The notes under the pieces: model-generated | The model's input: only the letters and a program-made list of their open reading frames with translations | The model's database searches: none | Told to the model about the DNA's origin: nothing | Position numbers and translations under genes: made by a program | DNA from: a bacterium D16-56 | Lineage (GTDB): Bacteria > Bacillota > Clostridia > Lachnospirales > Lachnospiraceae | Assembly: GCA_003611875.1 (NCBI GenBank) | Contig: RAYY01000040.1 | Span: forward strand, 1 to 39,297 | DNA length: 39,297 bases | Direction: 5' to 3' | Part shown: one piece after another, positions 16,402-24,855 of the stretch | Layout: every line of letters begins with the position of its first letter | How positions within the stretch are numbered: the stretch's first letter is position 1

Positions 16402-18825
16402 TTACGCGCCGCCCACTTCCTCCGGCTTTGTCGTCATAACACGGTACAGCTCGGTATCTTTCGGAAAACGGTCTACAAAGGGCAGAATGACATTTCCATA
16501 AAACAAAAGCCCCTCGCCCGCTTCGGAATGGGTGACGTAGCTCATTTGCTGCGGGGAGATATTAAGCTGCTTCGCAAGGATAGCCCGGTCGCCCGCCGCT
16601 TGATTGAGCATGAGGACAAAATCGCTGTTCTCAAAGATATTTTCCACTTCCCGGCTTGCCAAAAGGTCTTTCACGTTCTGCGTAATGGCTGTGGGTATGC
16701 CGCCCCACTTTCTGAAACGCTTCCAAATTTCGACGCTGTAAGCGGCGGTCTGTTCGTCTTTCAGTAACAGGTGAAATTCGTCCATGAAATACCGTGTGGA
16801 TTTTTTCGCCGCCCGGTTCACGGTGACACGGTTCCACACTTGATCTTGAACAATCAGCATACCCAGCTTTTTGAGCTGCTTCCCAAGCTGTTTAATATCA
16901 AAGCAGACAAGGCGGTTGTTAAGCTCTACATTTGTCCTGTGGTTAAAGACGTTAAGGCTCCCGGAAACGTAAAGCTCCAACGCCGCCGCGATACGCGCCG
17001 CTTCCGGCTCCGGCTGCTTCAAAAGCTCGTCGTAAAGGTCGCCCAAGATCGGCATTTTTGCCGGGTCGGGGGAAGCAAGGAAAGGACGGTACACGTTCCT
17101 AACAGCGCGGTCAATGACGGTCTTATCCACGGGCTGCAAGCCCTCCTTGCCGCCGACGATCAGCTCACAAAGGGAGAGGATAAAATCGCTTTTCAGCGCA
17201 AGCGGGTTGTCGTCCTCGGAATAGTTGAGGTTTATATCCATAGGGTTGACGTAGTGCGGGCTGGTGGGGGAAAGCCTTATCACCTGTCCCTGTAATCTTT
17301 GCACAAGGGGGTAATACTCGGCTTCGGGATCGCAGATAATAATGTCGTCGTCCGTAATGAGGAAAGCGTTTGTCATTTCCCGCTTCGCCGCAAAGGATTT
17401 CCCGCTTCCCGGCGTTCCCAAGATCAAGCCGTTGGGATTTTTAAGCTGCTTGCGGTCGCAAAGTATCATGTTGTTGGAAAGAGCGTTCAACCCATAGTAA
17501 AGGCTTGCGCCCCTCTGAAAAAGCTCCTGTGTGATAAAGGGGATAAAGATTGCCGTGCTGGAAGTCGTCAAGCCCCGCTGTATGGGGATAAGGTTCTCAC
17601 CGATAGGGACGCTTGACATCAGCCCCGCTTCCTGCTGGTAGTCAAGCCGGGTGAGGGCGCAGTTATATTTCTGTGCAATCCCCGCCGCCGCGAAAATGTC
17701 ATTTTCCAGCTTTCTTTTTGTGTCTGCCATGTTCACCACAAGGAAAGTCAAGAGGAACATTCTTTCATTGCGGCTCTGTAAGTCCTGCAAGAGATTTTTC
17801 GCTTCGCCGCCAAACGTGGCAAGGTCGGACGGTATTATATCCATGTCGTACCCTGCGCGGACGGCTTTCTTCTGTTCCTCGATTTTCATTTTGTCAAGGT
17901 CGGTGATTTTGCGCTTGACGGTCTTAATGGCTTCCGTCTGGTCGATACTGTGGATATGTAAGTTTACAATCACACCCGTTTCAAGGTCTAACATATCCGC
18001 TAAAATGCGGTCGTTTAACTCCGGCGCAAGTATCTGTAAGAACGATACCGCGCCGATCTTTTTCCCCATGCGGAAATACCGCCCCTCGCCAAAACGGAAT
18101 GAGGGCGGGGCGATAAAGTCCTTTGTGGTAAGCCCGGACGGGGCAAGCCATGAAAAATCAAAATGAAACGGCTCCCCCTCCGGGTGGAATACCCCGTGCA
18201 TGGTCTGTAACCGTTCATAGCCTGTCTGCGGGCGGGCAGATACCCCCAGCACCTTGAAATTGTTCAGTATGTCCGTTTCGATACGGGAAAGCCGGGATTT
18301 TGCCGCGCTCATGTTGTCCGCTTCGATACTGAACGTGATATATTTGTGCTTCACAAGCCCGTTGTTCCCTTTGGAAAGCTGGCTTTTTAACATATCCCCG
18401 TATTCGGTGCGGATAGAGTTGAAAGCGTCCTCCTGTGCCGGAATGTTGATTGCTTTTTCCGCTTCCTCCCGTTTAGTCCCTTGATTGATGAAAGAAAGCT
18501 GCACCGATACGGAAGCGTCAAAATAGTTGAGGAAGTCACACCAGTTTTCAAAAATGGCGGTCTTGTCGTCTGCCTGTGCAAGCTGGTAGTTTATATCCTC
18601 GTAGACAATGCTCTTGCTGTATTTCTTTTCCGTTATCCGGCATATCCCGTCCGGGTACAGGTTGATGTAGGGGATTGTCTGCTGGGCGGTGTGCGCCTTT
18701 CCGTCCCCCTTTGCCTGTCTGATTGCGGCGGCGATCTGCTTCTTCTCGCTGCGGGTCAGTTTCCGCTTCGCCTTAGTTCCGGGGCTTTTTCCCGGTGCGC
18801 CGCCTTTGGTTGGTTCCTTTGACAA
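16402..18825 (-). CDS. VirB4-like conjugation ATPase
   Basis: This 807-residue ATPase of the type IV secretion system powers channel assembly and transfer at the inner face of the membrane. The Walker A motif GTPGSGKS is at about 470-477 and Walker B (DDIIICDPEAEYY) follows closely; RYFMDEFHLLL and WGGIPTAITQNVKDL are typical VirB4 C-domain motifs. The frame is open upstream to 18915, but the TTG at 18825 has AAGGAGG 9 nt before it and gives the basic N-terminus usual for the family. It overlaps the prgI end by 53 nt. It appears intact, although the virB6 and maff2 genes upstream in the operon are broken. Confidence 0.93.
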   Translation of the reverse strand: MSKEPTKGGAPGKSPGTKAKRKLTRSEKKQIAAAIRQAKGDGKAHTAQQTIPYINLYPDGICRITEKKYSKSIVYEDINYQLAQADDKTAIFENWCDFLNYFDASVSVQLSFINQGTKREEAEKAINIPAQEDAFNSIRTEYGDMLKSQLSKGNNGLVKHKYITFSIEADNMSAAKSRLSRIETDILNNFKVLGVSARPQTGYERLQTMHGVFHPEGEPFHFDFSWLAPSGLTTKDFIAPPSFRFGEGRYFRMGKKIGAVSFLQILAPELNDRILADMLDLETGVIVNLHIHSIDQTEAIKTVKRKITDLDKMKIEEQKKAVRAGYDMDIIPSDLATFGGEAKNLLQDLQSRNERMFLLTFLVVNMADTKRKLENDIFAAAGIAQKYNCALTRLDYQQEAGLMSSVPIGENLIPIQRGLTTSSTAIFIPFITQELFQRGASLYYGLNALSNNMILCDRKQLKNPNGLILGTPGSGKSFAAKREMTNAFLITDDDIIICDPEAEYYPLVQRLQGQVIRLSPTSPHYVNPMDINLNYSEDDNPLALKSDFILSLCELIVGGKEGLQPVDKTVIDRAVRNVYRPFLASPDPAKMPILGDLYDELLKQPEPEAARIAAALELYVSGSLNVFNHRTNVELNNRLVCFDIKQLGKQLKKLGMLIVQDQVWNRVTVNRAAKKSTRYFMDEFHLLLKDEQTAAYSVEIWKRFRKWGGIPTAITQNVKDLLASREVENIFENSDFVLMLNQAAGDRAILAKQLNISPQQMSYVTHSEAGEGLLFYGNVILPFVDRFPKDTELYRVMTTKPEEVGGA

Positions 18826-19177
18826 TCGCTGATACCTCCTTTTCCAGTTTCCGCTGTCTTTCCAAGACAGCGTATAGATTTTGTGTCTGATAGGGTCGCT
18901 CCTTTGGTCGGACAAATTTTGTCTGTATGATGTTTTTCACCACGGTTTCAAGGGGCTGTCCGTGCTTCTCGTACATTGCCATGAGGAAGCAGGGGAGCAT
19001 GACGACGATCATCACAAATGCCGCCACGCTGGTTCCCGCGCTGTCCTTTAGCAAGAAAAAAAGCGGCAAGCCTGTAATGAGTGCTGCCGCGAAACAAACG
19101 ATCTGCCGCTTCGTGAGGTTGAAAGCGACTTTTGTTTTTATCTTTGATAAATCCTTTGGTACGGGTACATACGCCAT
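18773..19177 (-). CDS. PrgI family conjugation membrane protein
   Basis: This 134-residue protein has an N-terminal VPVPKDLSKIKTKVAFNLTK segment and two membrane helices (IVCFAAALITGLPLFFLL at about 28-45; VAAFVMIVVMLPCFLMAMY at about 51-69), then a cytoplasmic region (VKNIIQTKFVRPKERPYQTQ). This is the pattern of PrgI/TcpE-like proteins located just before virB4 in Gram-positive conjugation operons. AAGGAGG precedes the ATG. Confidence 0.88.
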   Translation of the reverse strand: MAYVPVPKDLSKIKTKVAFNLTKRQIVCFAAALITGLPLFFLLKDSAGTSVAAFVMIVVMLPCFLMAMYEKHGQPLETVVKNIIQTKFVRPKERPYQTQNLYAVLERQRKLEKEVSAIVKGTNQRRRTGKKPRN

Positions 19178-19196
19178 ACCGAAAACCTCCTTTCCG

Positions 19197-19733
19197 TCAA
19201 AGCTCTATGCTGTTCTTTGTTTCATTCCCCCATGTGTCCCAGCCCGCCGTTTCCTGCCTTGCGAAAAGCTCTATCCGGGGAATGTCGCCCATAAGGGCAA
19301 TGATTTTTTCCCGCGTTATGTCCGGCTTTTTGCTGTGCTGCTCTATGGGGGAGATAATGAATTGATGAATACCCTCCGATTTTCTCTTTGGGTGTCCCCG
19401 TGTGGCAAACAGGCAGAGTTCCGCGTTTCCCCGCGTCCAAAATCCCAAGCCGTAAAACCATGTATAGGACTTTTTATTGAGTTTCAGCCATACAAAGGCG
19501 GCGGTCTTGTAGGAAAAGCCCCAAGCCTTGATAAGCCGCAGGGCTTCGGGGAGCTGTGGGAATGTCGCCCACAAAAAAAGCGCGCTGTCCTCTGCCGCAA
19601 GGTCAGCCACGGGAAGCGCGCAAAGTTCCTCTATGCTCATGGTCGGGTAGTGGTGTTCTGCCGCGCCGGAAAGCCGCTTCTGTGCGTACTTCCACGGGGG
19701 ATCGGCGTAGATTATGCCGTATTTCTTTTCAAT
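19197..19733 (-). CDS. MT-A70 family adenine methyltransferase, apparent AUU start
   Basis: This is a predicted N6-adenine DNA methyltransferase of 178 residues. The catalytic motif DPPW lies near the N-terminus (YGIIYADPPWKYAQKR), followed by FLWATFPQLPEALRLIKAWG and ELCLFATRGHPKRKSEG, then a C-terminal RIELFARQ motif. A reading from the first ATG (19640) would lose DPPW. The frame upstream has no ATG, GTG, TTG or CTG before the in-frame TAA; the only plausible start is ATT at 19733, preceded by AAAGGAGG. Such methylases may protect element DNA from restriction or act as orphan methylases. It sits between the virB6-like and prgI genes. Confidence 0.85.
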   Translation of the reverse strand: MEKKYGIIYADPPWKYAQKRLSGAAEHHYPTMSIEELCALPVADLAAEDSALFLWATFPQLPEALRLIKAWGFSYKTAAFVWLKLNKKSYTWFYGLGFWTRGNAELCLFATRGHPKRKSEGIHQFIISPIEQHSKKPDITREKIIALMGDIPRIELFARQETAGWDTWGNETKNSIEL

Positions 19734-19908
19734 GGTTTCTTGTCCCTCCTTTCCGTGTGCTTCCTTTTAAGCCCCATAAAGGTAATCAAGGCAAAGGTCA
19801 AGTTTTGCCCTTTGCCTGTCCCTATTCTATGGGTTCCTCCCGCGTCAAGGTCGGGTCGTATTTTCGCCGCTTCGCTCTGAAAATCTCCACCCTATCCTTG
19901 ACACGCCT

Positions 19909-20502
19909 TTAGTGTGCCGCGAAAATTGACTTTGCAAGTGCGCCGGATTTGAACAGGGAAAAGCAGAGGATCACCGTGTAAGCAGCAAGGGAGAATATCG
20001 CGCTGTGTAGGTTGTCCGCCACTGTTATGTTGTTCACCAGCACCGCGTAAATGCCGACGCACACCATAATGAGGAAGCCTTGAAAGCCGATAGCGAACAG
20101 GGCTTTTAAGTAGTTGTTGCCGATCTGCCCCCACTCTTTATTTGTCATTGTTGCAAATGGAATAGGCGACACGGAACAGTAAAGGTAAATTTCTATCATT
20201 CTGCCGTAGAGGACAACGGTTATCAGTACGGACATGATTTTCATGCAAAGGCTCACAAGGCTTGTTTCCATAACCAGCAATAAAAGTTCGGGGATTTCCA
20301 TTGCGTCAAGCCCCTCCTGCATGGAAGCAAGGGCGGCGGCAACGTCAATTTCTGTGCTGCCGCTTATCACCCCCGCCGCGCCGGAAACGACGTGCTGCGC
20401 AACGTCAAAGACTGCCATAGTAATATCAAAGGTGTGGGTGACAAGGTACACCGCCACCCACGCCTTGAAAAACCACTTGAAAAACATAAATGTGTCAACG
20501 TC
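19909..20502 (-). pseudogene. virB6-like conjugation channel gene, 3' part (split by nested element B)
   Basis: This encodes the C-terminal two thirds (VDTFMFFKWFFKAWVAVY to SIFAAH) of a polytopic VirB6/TrbL-like protein with at least four hydrophobic helices (for example ELLLLVMETSLVSLCM, FLIMVCVGIYAVLVNN). The N-terminal 93 residues lie at 32196-32474. Joining the two across GACG restores an uninterrupted frame of about 289 residues, the size expected for the family. The ATG at 20487 has no ribosome binding site, so this part is probably not translated alone. VirB6-like proteins form part of the membrane channel, so ICE transfer should fail while element B is inserted. Confidence 0.9.
20499..20502. 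repeat. Direct repeat at one end of element B
   Basis: CGTC (GACG in the coding sense of the virB6-like gene) is repeated at 32195-32198. Only one copy is needed to restore the MHDVDTF reading frame. Confidence 0.8.
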
Positions 20503-20520
20503 CAGTGCGTTTTGTCAAGT

Positions 20521-20533
20521 ATGTTTTTCAAAT
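20521..20533 (-). repeat. Terminal inverted repeat, recombinase end of element B
   Basis: ATTTGAAAAACAT on the - strand, 18 bp inside the junction. It differs by one base from the repeat at the opposite end (32166-32178) and is a candidate recombinase-binding sequence. Confidence 0.6.
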
Positions 20534-20540
20534 AAACGCA

Positions 20541-20577
20541 AAAACCGGACACAGCGAATTGCTCACTGTGTCCGGTT
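20541..20577 (-). terminator. Terminator after the element B recombinase gene
   Basis: AACCGGACACAG, a 13-nt loop and CTGTGTCCGGTT form a perfect 12-bp stem, followed on the - strand by TTTGCG. It closes the long leftward operon of element B just inside its end and shields the virB6 remnant from readthrough. Confidence 0.85.
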
Positions 20578-20595
20578 GGGTTGCTAAATGTTCAG

Positions 20596-22515
20596 TTATG
20601 CGGCCCGAATCAAGTATAACAGTTGATTTTTGAGGTCAACCCGGTCAACATCAAAGCCAGCGTTGTAAATCACATTGGAGATCGGGCGGTTGCCGCCTGG
20701 ATACCAATAGGAGTAGAATTTGAACGCTGACTTGCAAAGAGACTTTCCGATTACCCGCTCAACATCTGAGAAAGAAAGGGTAACGCTGTTCTCCGTCCGC
20801 TGGGAAAGGTATTCGCCCAGCGGGGCAAAGCTGGTATTCACGGCCACATACCGCTCCTGGGGCGGTTCTGCGGCAGCGGGGGCTTCGTCCTCCGGCTCGG
20901 TGGGCAGTTCCACCAGCCCGATGAAGTTGAAATAAACATCAACCCTCTGCTTACGCTTGTATCGGCCTACACTCACACGCTCATGGACAACGACCTTCTC
21001 CACAAACTCATTGAGCATGGGCGTGGTCAACTCGTCAAAGCTGGTGTAGCGGTCAACCAAGGCCATAAACTTGTCCACCCTGCCAGTCTGCTCCTGCATC
21101 GTTTCCATTTCAGCGGCCAGACGCTTCAACTCGCTTTCAAGCTGCTCCTGTTCCGCTTCATACTGCTGGGAAAGTTTCAGAAATCGCTTGTCTGTCAGCT
21201 TACCCGCAACGTGATCCTCATAGGTGCGCTGAATTAGCACATCCAGTTCATCATATCGCCGTTGCCCGTCTGTCAGGGCTTTCCGGCTCTCCTTCATTTG
21301 CTGTGTCTGGCGGTCAGAGGTCGTGTCCATTACCAACCGTTCAAAGGCTTCTCGATTGGCTTTGGCATACTCTGAAATAGAGCGCAGAGCCGACAGAATC
21401 AAGTCCCGCACAACCTCGGTGCGGATAAAGTGCATGGTGCAATCGCTGGTACGTTTGCGATAGCTGGAACAGGCATAGGAATCTCTGAAATGCCCCTTGC
21501 CATTGTCCCCACGCTCGTTATACAGTCTCGCTCCGCAATCGGCACAGTAGAGAAGTCCAGTCAGCGGATTGGCTTCTCCCAGGCTGGTAGGGCGGCGTCC
21601 GGTTTTGCGTAGCTTTTGCGCCGTCTGAAAAGTTTCCTCGTCAATGATCGGTGCTTGGGTGTTCTCAAAAATCACCCAGCTATCCTTGGGGGTGAGATGC
21701 CGCCGCTTATCCCGAAAGCTGGTCTTTTCCGTCTTAAAATTGACGGTATGGCCCATGTATTCCATGCGGTTGAGGATGTAGGAAACGGTAGTCCCCCACC
21801 AGCGGCAGGGGTCGGCAAAATCGCTGTTGCGCCGGTTCCCCGCGCCGCGCTCCGCAAGGTAGGCGGACGGGCAGAGGATGTGTTCTCTTTCCAGAATTGT
21901 GGCGATCTCATAGGGGCCTTTGCCGTTGATGGTCATACGGAAGATTCGCCGGATGATCTCGGCGGCTTCATCGTCAATGACCCACTTCTCCGGGTCATCC
22001 GGGTCTTTCTTGTAGCCGTAGAGCGGGTGAACGGCGGTGTGCTTGCCAGCCATGCCCTGGGCGCGTTTGATAGCCCGGACTTTCTTGCTGGTGTCTCTTG
22101 CGAACCACTCGTTCATGATGTTCAAAAACGGGGTAAAATCCGTTTCCTGCTGGTTTTCACTGTCGATTCCGTTATTAACGGCGATAAAGCGGACACCCTT
22201 CTGAGGGAAGAAAATTTCTGTATAAAATCCCACTTTCAGATAATCACGGCCCAGCCGGGACATATCCTTGACAATGACGGTTCCGATTTTCCCGGCTTCA
22301 ATCTCGGACAGCATTTCCTGGAAACCCGGACGCTGGAAATTTGTTCCAGAGAATCCGTCGTCTACGAAAAAGCGGATATTCCGAAAACCATGGTCAGCAG
22401 CATACTTGGAAATCAGTTCCTTTTGATGAATGATGGAATTACTGTCACCTTGTAATTCATCGTCGCGCGATAATCTGGTGTAGATTGCGGTGTCCTTTTC
22501 TGGCTGTCTTGTCAT
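20596..22515 (-). CDS. Large serine recombinase of element B
   Basis: This 639-residue TnpX/TndX-type recombinase should excise and insert the element through a covalent phosphoserine. The resolvase domain carries catalytic Ser16 (IYTRLSRDDELQGDSNS) and the DMSRLGRDYLKVGFYTEIFF helix. A recombinase domain follows, then a zinc ribbon (CADCGARLYNERG ... CSSYRKRTSDC), a coiled coil and a DUF4368-like region (KVVVHERVSVGRYKRKQRVD). An extra C-terminal domain (SVTLSFSDVERVIGKSLCKS) resembles DUF7662. AAAGGATG precedes ATG 22515. Its place beside the terminus and the GACG repeat support it as the enzyme that moved element B. Confidence 0.95.
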   Translation of the reverse strand: MTRQPEKDTAIYTRLSRDDELQGDSNSIIHQKELISKYAADHGFRNIRFFVDDGFSGTNFQRPGFQEMLSEIEAGKIGTVIVKDMSRLGRDYLKVGFYTEIFFPQKGVRFIAVNNGIDSENQQETDFTPFLNIMNEWFARDTSKKVRAIKRAQGMAGKHTAVHPLYGYKKDPDDPEKWVIDDEAAEIIRRIFRMTINGKGPYEIATILEREHILCPSAYLAERGAGNRRNSDFADPCRWWGTTVSYILNRMEYMGHTVNFKTEKTSFRDKRRHLTPKDSWVIFENTQAPIIDEETFQTAQKLRKTGRRPTSLGEANPLTGLLYCADCGARLYNERGDNGKGHFRDSYACSSYRKRTSDCTMHFIRTEVVRDLILSALRSISEYAKANREAFERLVMDTTSDRQTQQMKESRKALTDGQRRYDELDVLIQRTYEDHVAGKLTDKRFLKLSQQYEAEQEQLESELKRLAAEMETMQEQTGRVDKFMALVDRYTSFDELTTPMLNEFVEKVVVHERVSVGRYKRKQRVDVYFNFIGLVELPTEPEDEAPAAAEPPQERYVAVNTSFAPLGEYLSQRTENSVTLSFSDVERVIGKSLCKSAFKFYSYWYPGGNRPISNVIYNAGFDVDRVDLKNQLLYLIRAA

Positions 22516-22605
22516 AATGCGCCATCCTTTCGAGACAGCCAGCTCATTTGCGGCAACACCAATATATCACAAAATCTGCGTGATGCCAACTGCCTTTTGC
22601 AATTT

Positions 22606-22785
22606 TTACTGGCTATCCGCAATTTGATTCTTGATAAGGCGGCAGATTTTATCATTCATGCTCTCCTTGCTCTGCTCATTGAAGCAGATATGCACCTCAT
22701 AGGTGGTGTGGCCGATGCGCTTCTCCAATGTCCGCTTGGTCTGCGGGGTGGATGTGGTAGGGGTGACTGCTTTCGTTTTTGTCAT
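22606..22785 (-). CDS. TnpW-like transposon protein
   Basis: This 59-residue protein (MTKTKAVTPTTSTPQTKRTL ... TTYEVHICFNEQSKESM ... CRLIKNQIADSQ) has AAAGGAG before its ATG. It matches small TnpW-like proteins found between dnaC and the recombinase gene in Tn4451-type elements; element C has one in the same position (34418-34609). The strand-rich VHICFNEQ core and C-terminal helix suggest a small regulator or recombination partner, but the function is unknown. Confidence 0.75.
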   Translation of the reverse strand: MTKTKAVTPTTSTPQTKRTLEKRIGHTTYEVHICFNEQSKESMNDKICRLIKNQIADSQ

Positions 22786-22797
22786 AGGCGGCTCCTT

Positions 22798-23616
22798 TCA
22801 ATTTTTTTGATTATCAGGTGACACGATACGCCGCGCCGCCGCTTTGGTGCTGGCGGCATTGTCCTCCCGGAAGTTCTTCCCGGCAAAGAGGATAGGGGCG
22901 CAGCGTTCTAAAATCCGGTCATAGATACGGGCATGGGCCAGATCGGGCGGGTGCTTCAATTCGTCCAGCTTCAGATTGGTGGTCACGATCAGCGGCTTGT
23001 TACAGCGGTATCGGCTGTCGATGATGGAAAACATCTGCTCAAGGGCATACTCGGTGTTGCGCTCCGCGCCCAGGTCGTCTATAATCAAGAGGTCATAGTC
23101 TCCCAGGCCGTTCAGAAATGCCGTTCTGTCCTCTCCGAACGTCCCGCACAGGCGGCTTAGAATGGTTGGAAAGTTGGTCATAAGTACGGGTACGTCCTGG
23201 TCGAGTAATGCGTTTGCGATGCACCCGGCCAGGAAGGATTTGCCCGTTCCAACGTCACCGAACAACAGCAGTCCGATGTTCCGTTTGAACGCCTCCGGCC
23301 AATGATCGACATAGGCGTGGGCTTTCGCCATGACCGGATTCTCGCCGTTGTCATGGGCGAATGTGTAGCCATAGAGATAGCGGTCTTGGAGGCCCTGAGC
23401 CTTGCGCCGCCTGATACGCTCCATGCGCTGGCGGAGTTCCTCGGCTTCTCTGCGGCGGCGTTCTTTCTCCTGCTGGCAGGGACAGACGCACCGTGGCTTG
23501 AAGCTGCCGCCCTTGAACGGGTCGGGTATGACTGCCTGCCGGGGACCTCCGCATTTGCGGCAATGGAGTAGACCGTCTGCTGGGTCAAGGTATTCATCCT
23601 CGCGGATCTCCGTCAT
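22798..23616 (-). CDS. DnaC-like replication ATPase of element B
   Basis: This 272-residue AAA+ helicase-loader-like protein has an N-terminal zinc-binding cluster (CRKCGGPRQAV ... CVCPC) at about 18-50, a charged helix, Walker A GDVGTGKSFLAG, Walker B LLIIDDLG and sensor motif KPLIVTTNLKLDEL. It probably loads host replicative helicase at the element origin, allowing replication of the circular form. Its ATG overlaps the stop of the upstream rep gene (ATGA). Element C has a homologue at 34606-35460. Confidence 0.9.
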   Translation of the reverse strand: MTEIREDEYLDPADGLLHCRKCGGPRQAVIPDPFKGGSFKPRCVCPCQQEKERRRREAEELRQRMERIRRRKAQGLQDRYLYGYTFAHDNGENPVMAKAHAYVDHWPEAFKRNIGLLLFGDVGTGKSFLAGCIANALLDQDVPVLMTNFPTILSRLCGTFGEDRTAFLNGLGDYDLLIIDDLGAERNTEYALEQMFSIIDSRYRCNKPLIVTTNLKLDELKHPPDLAHARIYDRILERCAPILFAGKNFREDNAASTKAAARRIVSPDNQKN

Positions 23617-24365
23617 ACGGTGTCACCCTCCCTCACGCTGTAATCGCGGTCACGGGCAACGGGAGCGGCCTTGCGCCGATCATCGGCTATCCAACGGCGA
23701 ATGGTGGCGGCGTGGCTGCGGTACTGCTTACCAGTGGATGCCATGTACTCGGACAGCCGCTCGATATACTCCTGCCAGACGGTGGGGAAGTCGGCTTGCA
23801 GTTCAGACAGTTCACCAGCAGACAGAAAAACATTTTGGTAACGGCCCAACGTGCGGGCGCGTTCCCCCTCTCTATTCTCTATACTCTTATCTCTATACTC
23901 TTTATCTCTAATCTCTAATATAGGGGGACATTTGTCCACCGGGTCTATGGGTGGACAAATGTCCACTTTGCCGGAGGGCAGCAGTTTTTGACGCTGCAAC
24001 CGGCTCCGTTCCCGCTTCTTCCGCTCCCCCTCGGTGGAGGACTGACCAATTAGCAGTTGAATGTCGGCCATGTAGAAAGCGCCGTCTGTCAGGACTTCCA
24101 CAAGGCCAAATTCCATGAACACCTTGATTGCCCTCTCTACCGTCCCGATCTGGTGTCGGGTGAAGGTGGCAATGGTCTGGACAGTATGGGGAAGATGCTC
24201 GTTGAGCATGAGGATTCCGCCGCTTTTCAGTGACATGAGATACATTTTCAGCAGCAGATTCGAGTACAACAGGCCATCCGGCATACTTTCCAGGACAACC
24301 ATAGTCTCGCTGTTGTAAAAACCTTCTTTCAGTTTGAGATAGTAAAATCTCCTGTTTTCAGCCAT
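23613..24365 (-). CDS. Replication protein (phage replisome organizer N-terminal type) of element B
   Basis: This 250-residue protein starts at ATG 24365 (AAAGGAG 9 nt upstream); upstream open frame was rejected. The N-terminal winged-helix-like domain (RFYYLKLKEGFYNSETMVVL ... TRHQIGTVERAIKVFMEFGL) fits phage replisome-organizer proteins. A basic linker (about 115-180) is encoded by repeat-rich DNA. The C-terminal part (GRYQNVFLSAGELSELQADF) aligns well with the C-terminal domain of the element C Rep protein. It is followed by dnaC in an ATGA overlap. Together with the RepA-like gene at 24852 it probably starts replication. Confidence 0.82.
   Translation of the reverse strand: MAENRRFYYLKLKEGFYNSETMVVLESMPDGLLYSNLLLKMYLMSLKSGGILMLNEHLPHTVQTIATFTRHQIGTVERAIKVFMEFGLVEVLTDGAFYMADIQLLIGQSSTEGERKKRERSRLQRQKLLPSGKVDICPPIDPVDKCPPILEIRDKEYRDKSIENREGERARTLGRYQNVFLSAGELSELQADFPTVWQEYIERLSEYMASTGKQYRSHAATIRRWIADDRRKAAPVARDRDYSVREGDTV
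23870..23965. other. Candidate replication origin inside the rep gene of element B
   Basis: GGGGACATTTGTCCACC (23924-23940) and GGGTGGACAAATGTCCAC (23948-23965) form a large inverted pair; each also contains a 12-bp near-palindrome. Directly beside them is an AT-rich run of short direct repeats (about 23870-23922, variants of CTCTATACTCTTTAT). Iterons plus an easily melted stretch in the rep coding sequence are typical of small replicons. Function is inferred. Confidence 0.5.
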
Positions 24366-24504
24366 AGGATAAAACTCCTTTGTAGAATCGCCATTGCGGG
24401 CCGTCTGAGGGCCTTCCGGGGTGCTGGATAAGGAATGTATCAGCCCCCTATCGAGCCGCCCCCGGAAAGCCTTGCAAATCAAGGGCTTTTTCGGGCCTAA
24501 AGCG
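24366..24504 (-). other. Non-coding block between the VLP and rep genes of element B
   Basis: Read leftward it has AAAGCCCTTGATTTGCAAGG, then CTTTCCGGGGGCGGC and, later, a second CACCCCGGAAGGCC. The first part resembles the blocks after the other two VLP genes (3862-3981 and 36301-36388). No gene is seen. Confidence 0.4.
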
Positions 24505-24855
24505 TTACATATCAGCCCTATGGCGGCGTACCCGGTCACGGGTCTTTCGCCGCCGCTCCTGCTCGGCACACTCCGGGCAGTATTTCGCCCTGTTGGAATT
24601 GGGGAGAAAGTATCCGCCACAGATGGCACAGGGCTTCATGCGGTCACGGTACAGCAGGGCAGCGCACAGACCAGTGTCCAGAGGCAGGACGGCAGCGCGG
24701 AACCATTTGCAGATCAGTGAGTAGGTGATGCTCTGCGGACAGACACATTCCTCGCCATTGTCTAACAACAGACAGTTCCCGCAGTCGTAGTTGCAACATC
24801 TATGTACCAGCCTCCGGGCGGTGCGGTACTGCTGGTAGTTCATGTGGACAATCAC
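24505..24855 (-). CDS. Cysteine-rich VLP-type zinc-binding protein (element B copy)
   Basis: This 116-residue paralogue of the proteins at 3982 and 36389 has cysteine clusters CCNYDCGNC, ECVCPQS, CAICGGYF and YCPECAEQ, and a basic C-terminus (RRRKTRDRVRRHRADM). The GTG at 24855 overlaps the upstream stop (GTGA) and has AGGAG 10 nt before it; the next ATG (24843) lacks a ribosome binding site. Its place between two replication genes suggests a role in replication or copy control, which is inference only. Confidence 0.82.
   Translation of the reverse strand: MIVHMNYQQYRTARRLVHRCCNYDCGNCLLLDNGEECVCPQSITYSLICKWFRAAVLPLDTGLCAALLYRDRMKPCAICGGYFLPNSNRAKYCPECAEQERRRKTRDRVRRHRADM

Noticed and set aside
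15652-16767. 371-codon rightward frame opposite the CHAP and virB4 genes
   Set aside because: It crosses two real leftward genes and their gap and has a Ser/Ala/Arg-rich composition without recognisable motifs.
19197-19640. Methylase read as an N-terminally truncated gene
   Set aside because: The missing DPPW part is present in frame just upstream up to ATT 19733, so the gene is complete with an unusual start rather than truncated.
18927-19880. 317-codon rightward frame opposite prgI and the methylase
   Set aside because: It covers two recognisable genes on the other strand; no ribosome binding site or domain was seen.
20541-20577. The 12-bp hairpin near the end of element B as an attachment site
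   Set aside because: It is followed by T residues just after the recombinase stop codon and has no counterpart at the other end, so a terminator is the simpler explanation.
21616-22455. 279-codon rightward frame opposite the element B recombinase
   Set aside because: It mirrors the resolvase catalytic domain and has no domain of its own.
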